From the NCBI RefSeq assembly GCF_000297395.2, contig NZ_HF570108.1, forward strand, positions 3,531,766-3,595,765: a stretch of DNA of 64,000 nucleotides, given 5' to 3'. Position numbers and translations under genes: made by a program. This DNA is from Micromonospora lupini str. Lupac 08 (GTDB lineage: Bacteria; Actinomycetota; Actinomycetes; Mycobacteriales; Micromonosporaceae). Below the pieces are notes generated by a model. It had not been told where the DNA came from. It made no database searches and saw only the letters and a program-made list of their open reading frames with translations. Of the stretch, positions 32,341 through 41,400 are shown one piece after another (position 1 is the first letter of the stretch; the number at the start of each line of letters is the position of its first letter).

Positions 32341-33597
32341 ATGAGGCCATCGCACCTCGTACGCCCGGGTCTGGCACTGCTGCTCGCCGCGGGACTGAGC
32401 ACGCTCGCGGCGCCGGTCGGCGCCGCCCGGGCCGCCACCCCGACGACGTCCGCATCCGTGGCCCCGGTAGCCGTCACGTCGAGCGAGCAGCTCGCACCGG
32501 GCGTCACGTACGGCTCGTTCCAGGTGGACACCCCGCGCGGCCCCGCCGTCGGCTACCTGCTCACCGCCGACCTGCGCAAGAACAGGGTCTCGCTGGACCT
32601 CCTGCACCCGGACACCGTGGCGCAGCGCCAGGTCGTCTCCGCGATGACCAACGCCCAGGGCGCCATCGCCGGCGTGAACGGGGACTTCTTCAACATCAGC
32701 GAGACGCACGCCGGCGTCGCACCGACCGGCTCGTCCTCGGGCCCGGAGATCGCCGACGGCGAGCAGCTCAAGTTCGCCGTACCGACCGCCCAACGCTTCG
32801 GCCCCGGCCTCGCCCCGGGCACCTCGACCCGCGACGTGTTCGGCGTCGGCGTGAACGGCGAGGCGCGCGTCGACACCCTGAGCCTCACCGGCGAGGTCCG
32901 CAGCGGAACGCACGCGATCGCCCTGGGCGGCCTCAACCAGTACGCGCTCCCGGTCGGCGGCGTCGGGCTCTTCACCTCCGCTTGGGGCACGGCCTCCCGG
33001 GTGCGGTCGACCTGCGGCAGCGACACCAGCCGCAACGACCCGTGCAGCACCCACACGTACGAGGTGACCATCCGCCGCGGAGTGGTGACCGCGGTGGGCC
33101 AGACGCCCGGAGCGGGCGCGATCCCCGCCGACACCGAGGTGCTGGTGGGCCGCGAGGGTGGCGCCGACGCGCTCGACGACCTCGCCGTCGGCGACCGGGT
33201 GAGCGTGCACGAGAAGCTCTCCTCCGCCGGGGCGCCCAAGCTGACGTTCGCGGTCGGCGGTGCGCCGATCCTGCGCGACGGCGTACCCCTCGCGGGCCTC
33301 GACACCAGGACCGCCGCCGTGCGCAGCGCGGCCGGCGTCAGCCCGGACGGCAGGACCGTGTACCTCGTCGCGCTCGCCGGCCGCGCCCCGGCCAGCGCCG
33401 GCCTCACGATCGCCGAGCTGGCCGACGTGCTGCGCGCGCTCGGCGCGGACGCGGCGGTCAACCTGGACGGCGGCGGTTCGACCACGGTCGCCGTCCGCGA
33501 GCCGGGCCAGGCGACGGCCACCGCCCGCAACAGCCCCTCCGACGGTACGGAGCGCGCGGTCGCCAACGGCATCGGCATCTTCGTCGGCCGGCACTGA
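32341..33597 (+). CDS. Secreted phosphodiester glycosidase (NAGPA family)
   Basis: 418 residues with a signal peptide ending near ARAA36. The NAGPA domain includes NGDFFNI near residue 115, a FAVGGAPILRDG strand, and the C-terminal NLDGGGSTTVAV signature that is strongly conserved in the family. Human NAGPA uncovers mannose-6-phosphate by removing GlcNAc from a phosphodiester. Bacterial relatives are thought to cleave glycan phosphodiesters such as GlcNAc-1-P linkages in teichoic or other wall polymers. The ATG has a GGAAAGGAA ribosome site. It stands between two other exported proteins, each with its own terminator, so they may act on the same material without sharing an mRNA. Confidence 0.87.
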   Translation: MRPSHLVRPGLALLLAAGLSTLAAPVGAARAATPTTSASVAPVAVTSSEQLAPGVTYGSFQVDTPRGPAVGYLLTADLRKNRVSLDLLHPDTVAQRQVVSAMTNAQGAIAGVNGDFFNISETHAGVAPTGSSSGPEIADGEQLKFAVPTAQRFGPGLAPGTSTRDVFGVGVNGEARVDTLSLTGEVRSGTHAIALGGLNQYALPVGGVGLFTSAWGTASRVRSTCGSDTSRNDPCSTHTYEVTIRRGVVTAVGQTPGAGAIPADTEVLVGREGGADALDDLAVGDRVSVHEKLSSAGAPKLTFAVGGAPILRDGVPLAGLDTRTAAVRSAAGVSPDGRTVYLVALAGRAPASAGLTIAELADVLRALGADAAVNLDGGGSTTVAVREPGQATATARNSPSDGTERAVANGIGIFVGRH

Positions 33598-33611
33598 CCG
33601 ATCCGTCGAGT

Positions 33612-33647
33612 CCCGCCCCGCCCGGTCGGCGCACCGGGCGGGGCGGG
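33612..33647 (+). terminator. Terminator after the phosphodiester glycosidase
   Basis: CCCGCCCCGCCCGGT pairs perfectly over 15 bases with 33633-33647 around a 6-base loop. Confidence 0.85.
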
Positions 33648-33799
33648 TGCCGTCTGGCGCTCGGGCACCGGTGGTCAGCAAGGCGGGGCCTCGGCGCAGC
33701 GACATATGTGCAACTCTGGCTACGCTCTGCATTCGCGTACCCCGCCAGGCGCCGGCACATCGCGCGACGCTGGTCAGCCGTCGTCCCTCGGAGGAACCC

Positions 33800-35392
33800 G
33801 TGCCGCATCCATCTTTCGCACGGCGCTGGCTGGCCGGGATCGCCGTGGTCGGCCTGCTCGCCACCGCGTCCGCCGCCGCCGCCCAACCCGTCGCGGCCGT
33901 CGGCGCTCCCGCCCAACCCGTGGCGGCCCTCGGCCTCTACGCCAACAGCGCGATCGTCGCCCCCGGCGGCCCGCAGAAGTGGGTGGCGCTCCACTCGCTT
34001 GCCCCGCAGTCCCTCGGCACCTACACGGTGCGGGTGGACCGCAGCGCGGTCACCGCGTTCGCCGACGTCCGCGAGGGTGAGGGTCGCAGCACCTGCACGA
34101 CCCAGGGCCCCGTCCTCACCTGCACCGTGGACGGCGCCAACGAGCCGGACCAGGACCTGCTCACGCTGGGCGTGACCGCGCGCGCCGACGCCGAGGTGGG
34201 CCGAAGCGGCGAGCTGGCGTTGACTGTCACCGCCCCGGGGGTGGGCACCGCGACCTACCGCTCGACCGTCAGCATCGGCGAGGGGGTGGACCTCGCCACC
34301 GCGTCCGACCTGGAGCTCAACGGCACCCTCGGGTCCACCGTCGGCGTGCCGCTCTCGGTGACGAACCGGGGCGCGACGACGGCGCGCGGCCTCGTGCTGT
34401 ACCTGTACGGCTTCAACGGAATGACCCCGGGCAAACGCTACAAGAACTGCGAGTACACCGACCTCGACCTGGACAACAGCGCCTTCGCCTGCACGTTCGA
34501 CAACTCGCTCGCACCCGGCGAGACGCTCGGCGTCGACCCCACGTTCGCCGGCACGGTCGGCGCCGACACGTGGGCGCCCAACCTGTACTACAACTTCGCC
34601 TACTGGTTCACGCCTGCCGACTGGGCGGAGTTCCAGTCGCAGTACCGGCCGGCGGCGCCGCTGGGCCCCAAGGGCTCCGACCCGGCGCTGACGCTGGTGC
34701 CGGCCGACGACACGTCTGCCCGCGCGCTCGGGCAGACCGACACCCGCTTCGTGAACAACGACACCACGATCACGCTCACCGTGGCCGGCGACCAGCGCGC
34801 CGACGTCGCCGCCGTCGGCGCCACCGTCACGGGTGCCGTCGGCACCACCGCCGCGATGACCGTCGGCTTCGCCAACAACGGCCCGGCCCGTGCCGGGGAC
34901 CCCGGCCAGCAGGGGCTCGTGGTCGTGACCAGTGTGACCCTGCCCGCCGGCGTCACCGCGGTCAGCGTGTCGACGTCCTGTGTCGACCCGACCGACGAGC
35001 AGTGGCGTCCGGGCAAGCCCGGCGCGCGGCTCTACGAGTGCTCCGCCTCCGGTGGCGTCGCCCGGGGCGAGCGGATGGGCTTCGAGTTCGGGCTACGGAT
35101 CGACCGGGCCGGCAGCCAGACCGGCGGCGTGGCGCTGCGGACCCGCTCCGGGCCGGGCCCGATCGCGGACCTGAAGCCCGCCAACGACACCGCCAAGATC
35201 CTGATCAACCCGCGCGGCAACGGCAACGGCGGCGACGGGGGCAACGGCGACGGCGGGGGTGGGGGAGACGGCGGTTCGCTGCCGATCACCGGTGCCTCCA
35301 CCGGCCTGATCGCCGGCCTCGGCGCTCTCCTGGTCGTCCTCGGGATGGGCGGCTACCTGCTGGCCCGCCGCCGTACCCGCTTCGACGCCTGA
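33800..35392 (+). CDS. LPXTG-type surface protein with Ig-like repeats
   Basis: 530 residues: signal peptide (to about AAAQ29), then beta-rich domains resembling DUF11/CARDB-type Ig modules (VPLSVTNRGATTARGLVLYLYG; AMTVGFANNGPAR). A Gly/Asn/Asp linker precedes LPITG at 494-498, a hydrophobic helix and an ARRRTRF tail. This is the sorting-signal order used by sortases, so the protein would be fixed to the cell wall after cleavage at Thr-Gly. No sortase is present in the window. The N-terminus contains a short duplicated AQPVAA peptide. GTG 33800 follows CGGAGGA. The ligand is unknown. Confidence 0.85.
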   Translation: MPHPSFARRWLAGIAVVGLLATASAAAAQPVAAVGAPAQPVAALGLYANSAIVAPGGPQKWVALHSLAPQSLGTYTVRVDRSAVTAFADVREGEGRSTCTTQGPVLTCTVDGANEPDQDLLTLGVTARADAEVGRSGELALTVTAPGVGTATYRSTVSIGEGVDLATASDLELNGTLGSTVGVPLSVTNRGATTARGLVLYLYGFNGMTPGKRYKNCEYTDLDLDNSAFACTFDNSLAPGETLGVDPTFAGTVGADTWAPNLYYNFAYWFTPADWAEFQSQYRPAAPLGPKGSDPALTLVPADDTSARALGQTDTRFVNNDTTITLTVAGDQRADVAAVGATVTGAVGTTAAMTVGFANNGPARAGDPGQQGLVVVTSVTLPAGVTAVSVSTSCVDPTDEQWRPGKPGARLYECSASGGVARGERMGFEFGLRIDRAGSQTGGVALRTRSGPGPIADLKPANDTAKILINPRGNGNGGDGGNGDGGGGGDGGSLPITGASTGLIAGLGALLVVLGMGGYLLARRRTRFDA

Positions 35393-35462
35393 GGATGGCG
35401 CGGCCGGCGCCCTGCTCGGCACCGGCCGTGCCACCCTTCCTTCCTAGGACGCTCTAGGGGGT

Positions 35463-35492
35463 GTGCGGCCCGTCACGCACGGCGGGCCGCAC
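35463..35492. terminator. Bidirectional terminator between convergent genes
   Basis: GTGCGGCCCG pairs perfectly with CGGGCCGCAC around a 10-base loop, between the surface protein and the end of the Liv operon. Confidence 0.7.
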
Positions 35493-35499
35493 CGGTGGC

Positions 35500-36303
35500 C
35501 TAGCTGGCCCGGCGGCCCCGCGTCGACACGAAGTGGTACGACATGACGGCGAACGAGGGGTCGCGCACCAGCCGGCGGAAGGCGGTGAGCTGCTGGGGCG
35601 ACAGCCCCGCCGCCAGCAGGTCCGGCTCCAGCTGACGGGAGTTCGTCTCGTAGAGCGACGTTCCGGTCGACCCGCCGGCCCAGCTCTGCGAGTGGGTGCA
35701 GGTGTCCACGTCGGTGAGGCCGGCGAGGACCATCTCGGTGTGCACGTCCTGCGCCCATCCCAGGTCGGCGCCGTGGTCCTGGAGCACACCCATCATGGTG
35801 TCCATCACCTGCGCGAACAGCTTCGCCGCGTCGTCGCTCGGCGCGTGCAGCACCCGCACCGGCGTCGTGCAGTCGAACTCCTCCACGAGCAGCCAACCGC
35901 CGGGCGTCAGCGCGCCGGCGAGGGTACGCAGGACCCGTCGGCGCTCGGGCAGGTGCAGCAGCACCAGACGGGCGTGGACCAGGTCGAACGCGTCCCCGGG
36001 CGGCAGGTCGGTGCGGACGTCGTGCCGGCGTACGGTCAGGTTGCCGTCCGCCCGCAGGTGCGTGGGGTCGATGTCGGTGGCCAGCACGCCGCCGTCCGGG
36101 CCGACCGCGCGGGCGATCCGCCGGGCCATCGAGCCGCCACCGGCCCCGACCTCCCAGCAGTGTGACCCGAGGCGCAGCACCGAGCGGGCCAGGCGACGCA
36201 TCGTGATCGGGTCCAGGAAGGACTCCAGCGCCCGCATCTGCGGGACCGCGTCCGGTGCGCCGTTGTCGAAGGTGTACGCGCCATCGCTTGGGGGAGTCGC
36301 CAT
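35500..36303 (-). CDS. SAM-dependent methyltransferase at the end of the Liv operon
   Basis: A 267-residue class I methyltransferase. SAM motif I is WEVGAGGGSMAR (residues 50-61), the acidic motif II is ATDIDP, and the post-motif is DLPPGDAFDLVHARLVLLHLP. The C-terminal half carries substrate-side helices (TSLYETNSRQLEPDLLAAGLS). It starts 33 bases after livF on the same strand, with a GGAGAGG ribosome site, so it is probably the last gene of the sensor/ABC operon. The substrate is not predictable. Its place beside an uptake system suggests modification of the imported compound, which is inference. Confidence 0.85.
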   Translation of the reverse strand: MATPPSDGAYTFDNGAPDAVPQMRALESFLDPITMRRLARSVLRLGSHCWEVGAGGGSMARRIARAVGPDGGVLATDIDPTHLRADGNLTVRRHDVRTDLPPGDAFDLVHARLVLLHLPERRRVLRTLAGALTPGGWLLVEEFDCTTPVRVLHAPSDDAAKLFAQVMDTMMGVLQDHGADLGWAQDVHTEMVLAGLTDVDTCTHSQSWAGGSTGTSLYETNSRQLEPDLLAAGLSPQQLTAFRRLVRDPSFAVMSYHFVSTRGRRAS

Positions 36304-36336
36304 CGTCTTCTGCCTCTCCGTGAGGAATCGGGTGAC

Positions 36337-37107
36337 CTACGGGGTGTCGGCCCAGAGCCGAGGGGTCGATCGGTTGGCCGGGGACGGCGGCGGGGCGGCG
36401 ATGCTCACGATCGCCTCCAGGGAGCCCGGGTCGCTGCGCGCCTCGGCTGTCGGCCGGTCGTAGACGACCCGGCCGTACTCCAGCACCGCCACCCGGTCGG
36501 CGATCTCGATCGCGTGGCGGAGCTGCTGTTCGACGAGCAGCACTGTCAACCCGCTGGCGGCCAGGTGACCGATGAGGTCGCGGACCCGCGCGGCCAGGTC
36601 GGGGGAGAGCCCCTCACAGGGCTCGTCGAGCAGCAGCACCCGTGGTTGACCGAGCAGGGCGCGGGCGATGGCCAGCATCTGCTGCTCGCCGCCGGAGAGT
36701 TCACAGCCGCGGTGCCGCAGCCGTGCCGCGAGCCGGGGCAGCAGTTCGAGGATCCGGGGCACCGTCCAGCCCTCGCCGCCGGGTGTCGCGGCCCGCCACG
36801 GCGACGCCGCCAGCACGAGGTGCTCGGCCACCGTCAACCGGGAGAAGACCCGCCGGCCCTGCGGGACGAGGCCGACGCCGGACTGGGCGACCCGGTGGGG
36901 TTGCCGCCCGGCCACGTGGACGCCGCCGATCTCGATGCGTCCGCTGGAGGCGCGTACCAGGCCGGCGATGGTGTGCACGAGGGTGCTCTTGCCGGCCCCG
37001 TTGCGGCCCACCACCGCCTGGATGCTGCCCGGGTGCACCCGGAGGTCCACCTCGTGCAGCACGATCCCTCCGGCGTAGCCGGCGCAGAGCCGCTCCACGT
37101 ACAGCAT
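36337..37107 (-). CDS. livF: Branched-chain-amino-acid-type ABC transporter ATPase LivF
   Basis: 256 residues with a complete ABC ATPase: Walker A GRNGAGKST, Q-loop VPQGRRVF, signature LSGGEQQMLAIARAL, Walker B VLLLDEP and H-loop-position LLVEQQ. VEQQ instead of a His is normal in LivF. The C-terminus is extended by about 20 Pro/Ser-rich residues. Its ATG overlaps the livG stop by one base (TGATG). With LivG it powers LivHM. The family imports branched amino acids, urea or short amides; the ligand here is unknown. Confidence 0.88.
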   Translation of the reverse strand: MLYVERLCAGYAGGIVLHEVDLRVHPGSIQAVVGRNGAGKSTLVHTIAGLVRASSGRIEIGGVHVAGRQPHRVAQSGVGLVPQGRRVFSRLTVAEHLVLAASPWRAATPGGEGWTVPRILELLPRLAARLRHRGCELSGGEQQMLAIARALLGQPRVLLLDEPCEGLSPDLAARVRDLIGHLAASGLTVLLVEQQLRHAIEIADRVAVLEYGRVVYDRPTAEARSDPGSLEAIVSIAAPPPSPANRSTPRLWADTP

Positions 37108-37850
37108 CAGGACACCCCGTCGGCGTAGGCCCGCCGCACCAGCGGCGAGGTACGGATCTCGTCCGGTGTGCCGGCGGCCACTGTCCGACCGTCGCGCAGC
37201 ACGGTGACGGTGTCGCAGAGGGCGTACACCAGGTCCAGGTGGTGCTCGACCAGCAGCACGGCGACCTGCCGGGGCAGCGCCGCCAGCAGCTCGGCCAGCC
37301 GGCCGACCTCGGTGGCCGACAGCCCGGCCGCCGGTTCGTCGAGCAGCAGCAGGCGGGGACGGCCGGCGAGGGCCATCGCGATCTCCAACTGGCGGCGCTG
37401 TCCGTGGGCGAGGTGACCGGCGGGCACCGTCGCGAGATCGGACAGGCCCAGTTGGTCGAGCAGTTCGGCGGCGGTCCGGCGGGCCGCGCCCCGGGTCCCA
37501 CCGGGTGACCACCTGCGGCGTCGGATGGTCCGGGGCAGGGCGGCGACCTCGATGTTCTCGATCGCGGTGAGGGTCGCGAAGACCGCCGGCCGCTGGTGGG
37601 TCCGGTTGATGCCGCGCCGCGCCCGTGCCGCCGGGCCGAGCCGGCTGACGTCGCGTCCGACGAAGCGCACCGTGCCGCGCTGTGGCCGTGTCGTCGCGCC
37701 GAGCACGCTGAGCAGTGTCGTCTTGCCGGCCCCGTTGGGCCCGATCAGGGCGTGTCGCTGACCGTCGTGCACGCACAGGTCCACGTCGGTGAGCGCGGCG
37801 AGGGAGCCGTACCGCACGCTGATCTTCTCGGCGCTCAGCAGGCAGTTCAT
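37107..37850 (-). CDS. livG: Branched-chain-amino-acid-type ABC transporter ATPase LivG
   Basis: 247 residues: Walker A GPNGAGKTT, a THQRPAVFATLTAIEN Q-loop region, and Walker B LLLLDEPAAGLS followed by LLVEHHLDLV. The signature reads LAHGQRRQLEIAMAL, a diverged LSGGQ as often seen in LivG. An insert rich in Arg (TIRRRRWSPGGTRG) lies in the helical subdomain. It starts inside the livM stop (ATGA) and ends on the livF start. It should form a heterodimer with LivF. Confidence 0.88.
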   Translation of the reverse strand: MNCLLSAEKISVRYGSLAALTDVDLCVHDGQRHALIGPNGAGKTTLLSVLGATTRPQRGTVRFVGRDVSRLGPAARARRGINRTHQRPAVFATLTAIENIEVAALPRTIRRRRWSPGGTRGAARRTAAELLDQLGLSDLATVPAGHLAHGQRRQLEIAMALAGRPRLLLLDEPAAGLSATEVGRLAELLAALPRQVAVLLVEHHLDLVYALCDTVTVLRDGRTVAAGTPDEIRTSPLVRRAYADGVS

Positions 37851-38860
37851 ACGCGCAGCTCCGGCGTCGCGTCGCGGTCGCGGGTGGGCGCGACGTCCGG
37901 TGGGCGCGGCGCGGGGACCGGACGCGGGCGGCGGGCCCGGGTGACGCCGGTGGGCAGCAGGTAGACCGTCGCCACGAACAGTGCGCCCAGCACCAGCGGC
38001 GCGTGTCCGGGCAGCACCCCGAACAACCAGTCGCGGACGGCGATGACGAGCGCCGCCCCGACCAGCGCGCCGCCGACCGACGCGGTGCCGCCGATGACGA
38101 CGCCGAGCAGGAGCAGCGCGGAGGTGTCGAAGCCGAAGTCGGCGGGGGAGATGTACTGCTGGGCGACGACGAGCAGGGAGCCGGCGGCGCCGGCGATCGC
38201 CCCGGCGGCGACGTGCGCGCCGGACAGGTACAGCGGCACGCGGTGTCCGCTGGCCCGCAGCCGCATCTCGTCGTCGCGGCCGGCGCGCAGCAGCACGCCT
38301 GCCCGGGTCCGTAGCAGCAGCAGGACCGCGCCGACGAGTGTCGCCACGACGACGAGCGTGTAGAGATAGCGGGCCTGGTCGGTGGCCAGGACCGGCAGTC
38401 CCCAGAAGGGACGGACTCCGGCGATGCCGGCCAGGCCGTCCGTGCCGCCGGTCACCGACCGCCAGCGCCCGAGGACGGTCACGACGAGTTCACCGATCGC
38501 CAGGGTGATCATCAGGACGATGACGCCCCGGGCCGGGACGACCAACGGCAGGGTCACGGCGGCGAGCGTCGCCCCGGCCAGCGCCGCCACGGCGACCTGC
38601 ACGACGCCGACGTCGGAGACCTGGCTGCCGAGCACCGCGCTGGCGTACGCGCCTGCGGCGTACGGGGCGGTCTGGCCCAGGGTGGGCATGCCGGCGACGC
38701 CGGTGAGCAGCGCCACGCTCACCCCGACCAGGCCCAGCGCCAGCGTCCGGGCGAGGATCGCCGCGGTGTAGTCGTCCACCACCCACGGCGCCACGAGCAG
38801 GCCGGCCAGGACGAGCGTCGCCACGGCGGCGCGTACGCGACGGAGCACCTCGTCCCTCAC
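37847..38860 (-). CDS. livM: Branched-chain-amino-acid-type ABC permease LivM
   Basis: 337 residues with about ten hydrophobic helices, including the LivM family segments GMPTLGQTAPYAAGAYASAVL, VIVLMITLAIGELV and SALLLLGVVIGGTASVGGALVGAAL. TDGLAGI matches the extracellular loop conserved in the family. A basic, Pro-rich tail of about 35 residues (RARRPRPVPAPRPP) is longer than usual. The GTG start overlaps the livH stop (GTGA). It pairs with LivH to form the membrane channel. Confidence 0.88.
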   Translation of the reverse strand: MRDEVLRRVRAAVATLVLAGLLVAPWVVDDYTAAILARTLALGLVGVSVALLTGVAGMPTLGQTAPYAAGAYASAVLGSQVSDVGVVQVAVAALAGATLAAVTLPLVVPARGVIVLMITLAIGELVVTVLGRWRSVTGGTDGLAGIAGVRPFWGLPVLATDQARYLYTLVVVATLVGAVLLLLRTRAGVLLRAGRDDEMRLRASGHRVPLYLSGAHVAAGAIAGAAGSLLVVAQQYISPADFGFDTSALLLLGVVIGGTASVGGALVGAALVIAVRDWLFGVLPGHAPLVLGALFVATVYLLPTGVTRARRPRPVPAPRPPDVAPTRDRDATPELRV

Positions 38861-39753
38861 GTCGCCGCCCACCGCAGGGCCAGGCCCCGTGCCCGCACGG
38901 CGAGCACGGCGGCCATGGCGGCGAACAGCAGGAACGGGGCGGCGGACGGCAGCAGCGCCACGCCCAGGGTCTGGATCTCGCCGATCGCCAGCGCCGCGAG
39001 CAGGGTGCCCACCATGGACCCGAGGCCGCCGAGGACGACGACCACAAGCGACAGAAGCAGCACCGTGTCGGCGGTGTCCGCGCCGGGGCCGATGATGGGC
39101 GCGCCGAGGACCCCCGCCGCGCCGGCCAGCGCGCCACCGGCGGCGAGCACACCCACCCTGATGCGCGTCGGGCTCACGCCCAGGCAGGCGACCATCTCCG
39201 GGTCGTCCACGGCGGCGCGGACCAGCATCCCGGCCCGGGTCCGCCGCACCGTCAGGTAGAGCCCGGCGGCGAGCGCCGTGGCCACCACGATGAACACCAG
39301 CCGGTACGCGGCGTAGCGGTGCCCGGCGACCTGTACCGACCCGTCGAGGGCGGCGGGCACCAGGACCTGCGGATCGTCGGGGCCGAAGCCGGCGACGAGC
39401 AGGCTGCCGCCGGCCAGCGCCACCCCGAAGGTCAGCAGCGCCTGGGTGAGGTGGTTGCCGGTGGCGACGGGTGTGAGCAGGCCGGCGAGCAGCACACCCG
39501 CCGCCGCGGCGGCCAGCACGCCGACCCCCAGCGCGAGGGCCAGGCTCGCCCAGCTGCCGTCGAGTACCGCCGCGGCGGTGTAGCCGCCGATCGCGTAGAG
39601 CATGCCGTGCGCCAGGTTGAGGATGTTGGCGACGCCGAAACAGAAGACCAGGCCCGCCGCCGCCACGAAGACGAGCAGCCCGTAGGCGACACCGTCCAGC
39701 GCCGGGATGACGTACGGGTCGATCCGGTTCGGGCCGGCCGCCACCGCGATCAC
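38857..39753 (-). CDS. livH: Branched-chain-amino-acid-type ABC permease LivH
   Basis: 298 residues, largely membrane-embedded. LivH landmarks are FGVANILNLAHGMLYAIGGY near the N-terminus, VRAAVDDPEMVACLGVSPTRI (the coupling helix region) and LLSLVVVVLGGLGSMVGTLLAAL. It starts with GTG overlapping the livJ stop by four bases, so ligand-binding protein and permease are coupled. The partner is LivM. Confidence 0.88.
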   Translation of the reverse strand: MIAVAAGPNRIDPYVIPALDGVAYGLLVFVAAAGLVFCFGVANILNLAHGMLYAIGGYTAAAVLDGSWASLALALGVGVLAAAAAGVLLAGLLTPVATGNHLTQALLTFGVALAGGSLLVAGFGPDDPQVLVPAALDGSVQVAGHRYAAYRLVFIVVATALAAGLYLTVRRTRAGMLVRAAVDDPEMVACLGVSPTRIRVGVLAAGGALAGAAGVLGAPIIGPGADTADTVLLLSLVVVVLGGLGSMVGTLLAALAIGEIQTLGVALLPSAAPFLLFAAMAAVLAVRARGLALRWAAT

Positions 39754-40943
39754 CGGCCGATGGTCGCGAGGTCACCCACGACGGTGTTGGACAGCGCCCG
39801 GCCGTCCTGGCGGACCTGACGCAGGTACCACTTCTGCACCGGCGAGTGGGTGACGGTGGAGAACTGCCACGCGCCGCGCGGGCTGGCGATCTGACCGAGC
39901 TTGCCGATCTGCGCGTTGATCGCCTCCGGCGTCGGGTCGTCCCCGGCGGCCCCGATGGCCCGGTCGAGCACCGCCGCCGCGTCGTACGACGCCAGGGCGT
40001 ACGTCGTCGGCGACCCGTCGTGCTTGGCCTTCCACGCCGCGACGAAGCCACGGTTCTCGGCGTTGTCGAGGTCGGGGGAGTAGTTGAGCACCGAGAAGAT
40101 GTCCCGGGCCGCCTCGCCCTGCGCGTTGAGCACGCCGCCCTCGGTGAGGAACCCCGCCGCGTACAGCGGAATGTCCTTGATCTCGGACTGCGCGTACTGC
40201 TTGACGAAGTCGACTGCGGCGCTGCCGGCGTAGAAGGTGTAGACGGCCTGCGCGCCGGACGCCTTGATCCGGGCGAAGTACGGCGTGAAGTTGGTGGTGG
40301 CCGGGAACGGGGTGAAGGTGGTCTTGCCGTCGGGGTTGGCGAGCGTCCCACCGGCCTTGGCGAACGCCTCGGTGAAGCCGCGCAGCTCGTCCCAGCCGCC
40401 CTGGTAGTCGGGGCCGATTGCGTACACCGAGCCCTTGACGTTGTCGCGGACGTGCTGGGCGATCGCGGCGCCCGGCTCGTCGGAGAGGTACGAGGTGTGC
40501 CAGACCCGGGAGACGTCCTTGATCTCCGGCCGGCCGTTGGAGCCGACGAGCGGGACCTTGGTCTCCTGCAGCAGGGGGTAGACGCCGGCGACCGAGCCGC
40601 CGCCGACGATGCCGGTGAGGGCGGCCACCCGGTCCTGCTTGAGCAGCTTGGTCGCCGCCGGCACGGCGGTCGCGGCGCCGTTGCCCTCGTCGGCGACGAC
40701 CAGATCGACCTGCCGGCCGCCGAGCTTGCCGTCGTGCGTGTCCAGGTACAGCTCGAAGCCGTCGCGGATCTCCTTGCCGACGGACTGGTACGTCCCGGAC
40801 AGCGAGGCGAGCAGACCGATCTTGATGGATCCGCCGCCGGTCGTGCCGGGCTCGTCGGCGGCGCAGGCTGTGCTCGCGGTCAGCACGAGTGCGAGCAGCC
40901 CGGCGGCGAGGGCACGGCTGCGCGCGGGGGTGGTGAGGGACAT
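39750..40943 (-). CDS. livJ: Branched-chain-amino-acid-type ABC substrate-binding lipoprotein
   Basis: 397 residues. The signal ends in the lipobox LTASTACAA, with Cys27 as the lipid anchor. The mature part is a Leu/Ile/Val-binding-type (peripla_BP_6) domain: IKIGLLASLSGTYQSVGKEIRDG, VAALTGIVGGGSVAGVYPLL, VPLVGSNGRPE and VYAIGPDYQGGWDELRGFTEAF. Members bind branched amino acids, urea, amides or aromatic acids. It starts with GGAGACGAC-ATG, 36 bases after the roadblock gene and in the same direction. Co-transcription with a sensor suggests that the sensor monitors the supply of this ligand. Confidence 0.88.
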   Translation of the reverse strand: MSLTTPARSRALAAGLLALVLTASTACAADEPGTTGGGSIKIGLLASLSGTYQSVGKEIRDGFELYLDTHDGKLGGRQVDLVVADEGNGAATAVPAATKLLKQDRVAALTGIVGGGSVAGVYPLLQETKVPLVGSNGRPEIKDVSRVWHTSYLSDEPGAAIAQHVRDNVKGSVYAIGPDYQGGWDELRGFTEAFAKAGGTLANPDGKTTFTPFPATTNFTPYFARIKASGAQAVYTFYAGSAAVDFVKQYAQSEIKDIPLYAAGFLTEGGVLNAQGEAARDIFSVLNYSPDLDNAENRGFVAAWKAKHDGSPTTYALASYDAAAVLDRAIGAAGDDPTPEAINAQIGKLGQIASPRGAWQFSTVTHSPVQKWYLRQVRQDGRALSNTVVGDLATIGR

Positions 40944-40979
40944 GTCGTCTCCAGGGGAAGGGGAGGGGTGTCGGTGGGG

Positions 40980-41384
40980 TCAGCGGCTGCGCGCGAGCGC
41001 CGCACGGGCCGCGGGGGTCAGCGCGTCGCCGATCCGGTTGGCCAGTTCCGTCATCTCGTAGGAGACCTTGCCCACGTCGCACTCGGGCGCGGCGAGCACC
41101 AGCAGCGACGCCCCGTCGTTGAAGGCCATGGAGAACATGAATCCGCCTTCGAGCTGGGTGACGTTGGAGATCACCGCCCCGGCGTCGAAGAACGCCGCCG
41201 CGCCCCGCAGCAGGCTGACCAGGCCGCTGCCGGTCGCGGCGAGCTGGTCGGCCCGGTCCGGTGGCAGGTCGCGGGTGGCGGCCACCATCAGGCCGTCGCT
41301 GGAGATGGCGATCGCATGGCTGACCTCGGTCGCGCGCTCGGCGAAGCTGTCCAGCAGCCAGCCGAGATCCTGGTGGTCGGTCAC
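40980..41384 (-). CDS. Roadblock/LC7-domain protein (conservon CvnB type)
   Basis: 134 residues forming one roadblock/LC7 domain: LGWLLDSFAERATEVSHAIAISSDGLMVAATRDL, SLLRGAAAFFDAGAVISNVTQLEGGFMFSM and PECDVGKVSYEMTELANRIG. In actinobacterial conservons, CvnB lies after the sensor CvnA and before DUF742 (CvnC) and a Ras-like GTPase (CvnD), and roadblock proteins bind the GTPase. Here the next gene is a Liv binding protein, so CvnC and CvnD are missing at this site. GTG 41384 is preceded by GGGAGAG. It lies 16 bases after the sensor gene. Confidence 0.87.
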   Translation of the reverse strand: MTDHQDLGWLLDSFAERATEVSHAIAISSDGLMVAATRDLPPDRADQLAATGSGLVSLLRGAAAFFDAGAVISNVTQLEGGFMFSMAFNDGASLLVLAAPECDVGKVSYEMTELANRIGDALTPAARAALARSR

Positions 41385-41400
41385 GTGCTCTCCCTGTCGG

